Of a stretch of 8,547 nt of DNA, positions 6,315-8,547 are shown piece after piece; within the stretch, counting starts at the first letter, position 1; each line of letters begins with the position of its first letter. The stretch is taken from NCBI GenBank assembly GCA_022567855.1, contig JADFGE010000108.1, positions 1 to 8,547 of the forward strand, written 5' to 3'. The DNA is from Planctomycetota bacterium. GTDB lineage: Bacteria; Planctomycetota; Phycisphaerae; Phycisphaerales; SM1A02. Position numbers and translations under genes: made by a program. The notes under the pieces are model-generated. The model saw nothing but the letters and a program-made list of their open reading frames with translations, did no database searches and had not been told where the DNA came from.

Positions 6315-7037
6315 ATGATGTACTACCAAACGGTTTGGATTGTGTTGCTCGCCCTGAACGGTTCCGCCGCCCTCGCCCAGACGACGCAACCGGCCGGGTC
6401 GGCCAAGGAGGGGGCGGCTGAGCAAACCCCCTCCAAAGACCTCCTCGCCGGGCCGAAGGTGGATGACGAAGCGGCCCGCGAGACTGATCCGCAGTTCGGC
6501 GGCGCGGGGCGTGATCGGGACCGGATCTCGGCGCCGCCTCGACAATGGTTCGGACTATTGAGAAAGTTGGACGTCGACGAGGATAAGGCCCTCGAAGTCC
6601 GCCGGCTCGTTCAGTCTTACCAAGAGGCAGTCCGCGCCCATCAGCAAGCCAACGGTCAGCGGTTGCGGGAGTTGCAAGGTCAGGTCCGCGAAGCCCGCGG
6701 GGCCGGGAGGGACGTTCCGGTCGAGGTGCGCCTTGAGTTGAGGAAGCTGCGCTCTCTCGCTCCCAAGCCCGCTGCGTATCAGGCGAAGATTTGGAGCCTA
6801 CTGACCGAATCACAGCAGGAGACGATGCGGGCTGGATTGGCCCAGATCCGTCAGCGCATCGCCGAGCGGCGGGCCGGGACCGAGCGGAACCCAGACACCC
6901 CGGCGATGAGCCGTGACCGCCCGCCGCGGTCCGACGCCATGTCACCACCGGATCTCGACGATCGTGCGCAGCGGCGCCTTCGGTTCCTCAGATCCCGTCA
7001 GTCACCACAGATCAGCCCCGGCCTTGTGAAGAATTGA
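6315..7037 (+). CDS. Exported Spy/CpxP-like helical protein
   Basis: A 240-residue protein with a signal peptide (residues 1-21, hydrophobic core VWIVLLAL, likely cleavage ALA|QTT). After a low-complexity linker (22-75) there is a charged helical region at about 79-183: FGLLRKLDVDEDKALEVRRL, then a Q/R-rich helix, then LTESQQETM (163-171). That layout resembles Spy/CpxP or LTXXQ periplasmic proteins, which bind unfolded proteins or sense envelope stress. The exact LTXXQ repeats are degenerate (LTESQQ), so the match is by pattern only. The tail (about 190-240) is rich in Arg, Pro and Ser and probably disordered. It diverges from mrp across about 120 bases, but I see no clean promoter there. 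The start rests on the GGGAG site; starting at 6294 would add seven residues. A general exported coiled-coil protein is the main alternative. Confidence 0.7.
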   Translation: MMYYQTVWIVLLALNGSAALAQTTQPAGSAKEGAAEQTPSKDLLAGPKVDDEAARETDPQFGGAGRDRDRISAPPRQWFGLLRKLDVDEDKALEVRRLVQSYQEAVRAHQQANGQRLRELQGQVREARGAGRDVPVEVRLELRKLRSLAPKPAAYQAKIWSLLTESQQETMRAGLAQIRQRIAERRAGTERNPDTPAMSRDRPPRSDAMSPPDLDDRAQRRLRFLRSRQSPQISPGLVKN

Positions 7038-7256
7038 AGGTGATTTCGAAACGCTCCCGCGTAACCCGGATGGGCCGCTGCCGACGAGCACGTCCGAGAT
7101 GACGGTTGGGGCTTTGCGATGTGTGGCTCATCCATCCGAACGGTATCCTGGTAGATCCTTGCATCCTCATCGGTGTCGTTGCTGTGTTTGAGACACCGTC
7201 CAGAACTTTCGCCGTGTGATGAAGCTGACGGTCAGCGATCCCAAGATCGGTCGGTT

Positions 7257-8547
7257 ATGAAAATTGTCCAGTACATGTGGAGGATAAAACTGGAAGATGG
7301 CGGTGTTGTCCGGGCCGTACTCGATCTGTGTCGGGCCCTGGCACATCGCGGGCATGACGTGACACTTCTGGCCGGCGATTCTTCAGATGTGCCTTCGGCC
7401 TGGCGCAGCGGCGGCGACGGCCTGCCTCGTGTTCACACCCTTCAAGGGCGATCCGGGCCGCTTCCGAGACTAACGCAGCCGGCAACGCTCGATGCGCGAC
7501 GGATCATCCAACAAGCGGATGTCCTTCATCTGCATGTGCCGTGGGATCCAATCTGTATTCAACTGGGTCGGATGGCGCGCCAAGCAGGCGTCCCGTACCT
7601 TGTCGGCATCCATGGCATGTTGGACGACTGGTCGATGAAGCAAAAGTCGCTCAAGAAGCGTTTGTATCTCGCAATCAAGGGACGACGGTTCCTCGAACAG
7701 GCGGCCGCGGTCCACTGCACAGCTCAAGCCGAACGTGAACAGTCCAAAAAGTGGTACCCAAAGGGTCGCCCGGTTGTGTTGCCGCTCATCTTCGACCTTG
7801 AGGAGTACATTGACCTTCCCGGGCCGCAACTGGCGCGCCAAGCCTTCGCGTCGGTGATTCCCAGCACCGACGAGCCGGTTCTGTTGTTCCTGAGCCGACT
7901 GCATCCGAAGAAGCGGGTCGATCTGCTGATCGAAGCGGCCGGTGAGCTGCGCCGACGTGGTGTTTCGTTCAAGCTGCTCATCGCCGGCACCGGTGACGAG
8001 CCGTACGAAGCGCAGCTTCGGCAGCTTGTCAAGGAGCGCGCGCTGACGGAGCAGATCGCATTTGTCGGACAGCGGCACGTCGAACGGATCGGTCTTGAAT
8101 GGTGTCACGATCTTGTCATGGTGGACTGGTTCGTCGGCGAGGAGTCGACCGCTGATGAGACCTTCGACGATACAGAGCAGTCGATACTCTCGATTTATCT
8201 GGCCGCAGGAGGCGGGCTCTTTGTAAGCGGTTCGGAAATCGGGTGGGACATTGACTTCAACGGTTCGGCGTCCGACCGAAACTTTTTCAACTTCACCCTC
8301 AAGTCCGGCTTCATCGGAAATGACGCCGCCGCCTACACCGTGAGCGCCGACCCCGGCGCCATCTTCGACGGCTTGGCGAACTTCGACTTCGATAACGGAA
8401 CCTACGGAACCTACAACGTCGACCGGCCCGACTTGCTGGTGCCGTTCGACGGCGGTGTCTCCGCGCTAACCTACGTCGGCGGGCTCAACGGCACTGCCGC
8501 CGTCCAATACGACGGACTCTATCGTCTCGTCCTTTTCCCCTTCGGGT
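7257..8547 (+). CDS. GT4-type glycosyltransferase, chimeric and running off the window edge
   Basis: The frame is open from ATG 7257 to the last base (430 residues, no stop). Residues 1-275 are a GT-B glycosyltransferase of family 4 type, enzymes that move a sugar from a nucleotide donor in polysaccharide or glycolipid synthesis. Seen are an N-terminal domain start MKIVQYMW with GGVVRAVLDLCRALAHRGHDV, LVGIHGML near 120, and the donor-domain entry LLFLSRLHPKKRVDLLIEA followed by LLIAGTGDEP and IAFVGQRH (267-274). A GT4 enzyme should then continue with the ExFGxxxxEA donor-binding region; it is missing. From about residue 284 the frame reads HDLVMVDWFVGEEST and GGGLFVSGSEIGWD, a different protein family. 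The first part would be inactive as encoded. The start has only a weak ribosome binding site. See the separate tail entry. Confidence 0.75.
   Translation, partial: MKIVQYMWRIKLEDGGVVRAVLDLCRALAHRGHDVTLLAGDSSDVPSAWRSGGDGLPRVHTLQGRSGPLPRLTQPATLDARRIIQQADVLHLHVPWDPICIQLGRMARQAGVPYLVGIHGMLDDWSMKQKSLKKRLYLAIKGRRFLEQAAAVHCTAQAEREQSKKWYPKGRPVVLPLIFDLEEYIDLPGPQLARQAFASVIPSTDEPVLLFLSRLHPKKRVDLLIEAAGELRRRGVSFKLLIAGTGDEPYEAQLRQLVKERALTEQIAFVGQRHVERIGLEWCHDLVMVDWFVGEESTADETFDDTEQSILSIYLAAGGGLFVSGSEIGWDIDFNGSASDRNFFNFTLKSGFIGNDAAAYTVSADPGAIFDGLANFDFDNGTYGTYNVDRPDLLVPFDGGVSALTYVGGLNGTAAVQYDGLYRLVLFPFG
8106..8547 (+). other. Tail of the last frame: secreted-protein C-terminal domain, foreign to GT4
   Basis: Residues 284-430 of the open frame (HDLVMVDWFVGEESTADETF, then TEQSILSIYLAAGGGLFVSG, SEIGWD, GTYNVDRPD, and finally RLVLFPFG) match what I remember of a domain near the C-terminus of large secreted proteins. 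Those proteins are often annotated as xanthan lyase or golvesin-type and are found in planctomycetes and myxobacteria. The WxxGEEST and GGxLFVSGxEIGWD motifs recall a glutamine-amidotransferase-like (ThuA-like) fold. The domain looks nearly complete, ending near the usual FPFE position. Its gene must have begun elsewhere, since everything before about 8090 belongs to the glycosyltransferase. Family recognition is from memory and should be treated as moderate. Confidence 0.55.

Overview
The window is a GC-rich bacterial chromosome segment carrying ordinary housekeeping genes beside secreted or membrane proteins of uncertain role. I infer a planctomycete, perhaps from the Phycisphaerae side. This rests on remembered resemblance of several proteins to planctomycete families: the 74-residue tryptophan-rich repeat protein, the LolA/DUF2092-like exported protein and the large CPBP protease fusion. 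No rRNA or other marker in the window settles it.

Layout from left to right. The minus strand carries rplM (ribosomal protein L13) at 38-472. A perfect 9-bp stem-loop lies just past its stop codon, and a plausible sigma70-type promoter lies upstream at 536-563. The plus strand then carries three genes separated by gaps of about 180-225 bp. They are a CPBP-family intramembrane protease with a long extra N-terminal region (724-2238), an exported LolA/DUF2092-like protein (2462-3259), and a basic protein that is almost wholly six tandem repeats (3443-4777). A 315-bp stretch without a convincing gene follows. The minus strand then carries an Mrp/ApbC-type Fe-S carrier P-loop ATPase (5093-6193). 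Divergent from it on the plus strand is a small exported helical protein resembling Spy/CpxP (6315-7037). The last gene (7257 to the window edge, no stop codon) is a GT4-type glycosyltransferase.

Two things stand out. First, the final reading frame is a glycosyltransferase only up to about residue 275. From about residue 284 it reads as a different protein, resembling the C-terminal domain of secreted surface or hydrolase proteins, and the catalytic C-terminal part expected of a GT4 enzyme is missing. This is either a real rearrangement or an assembly chimera near a contig end. Second, the six-repeat protein has a nearly invariant 74-residue period with three tryptophans fixed in every copy. 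It looks like a modular binding array and I know of no assigned function for it. A third point is that the Mrp homologue lacks the C-terminal CxxC that normally binds the iron-sulfur cluster.

The genes do not form an obvious common pathway. Spacing, strand changes and mixed functions suggest individually transcribed genes. I see no tRNA, rRNA, CRISPR array, insertion sequence or phage gene.
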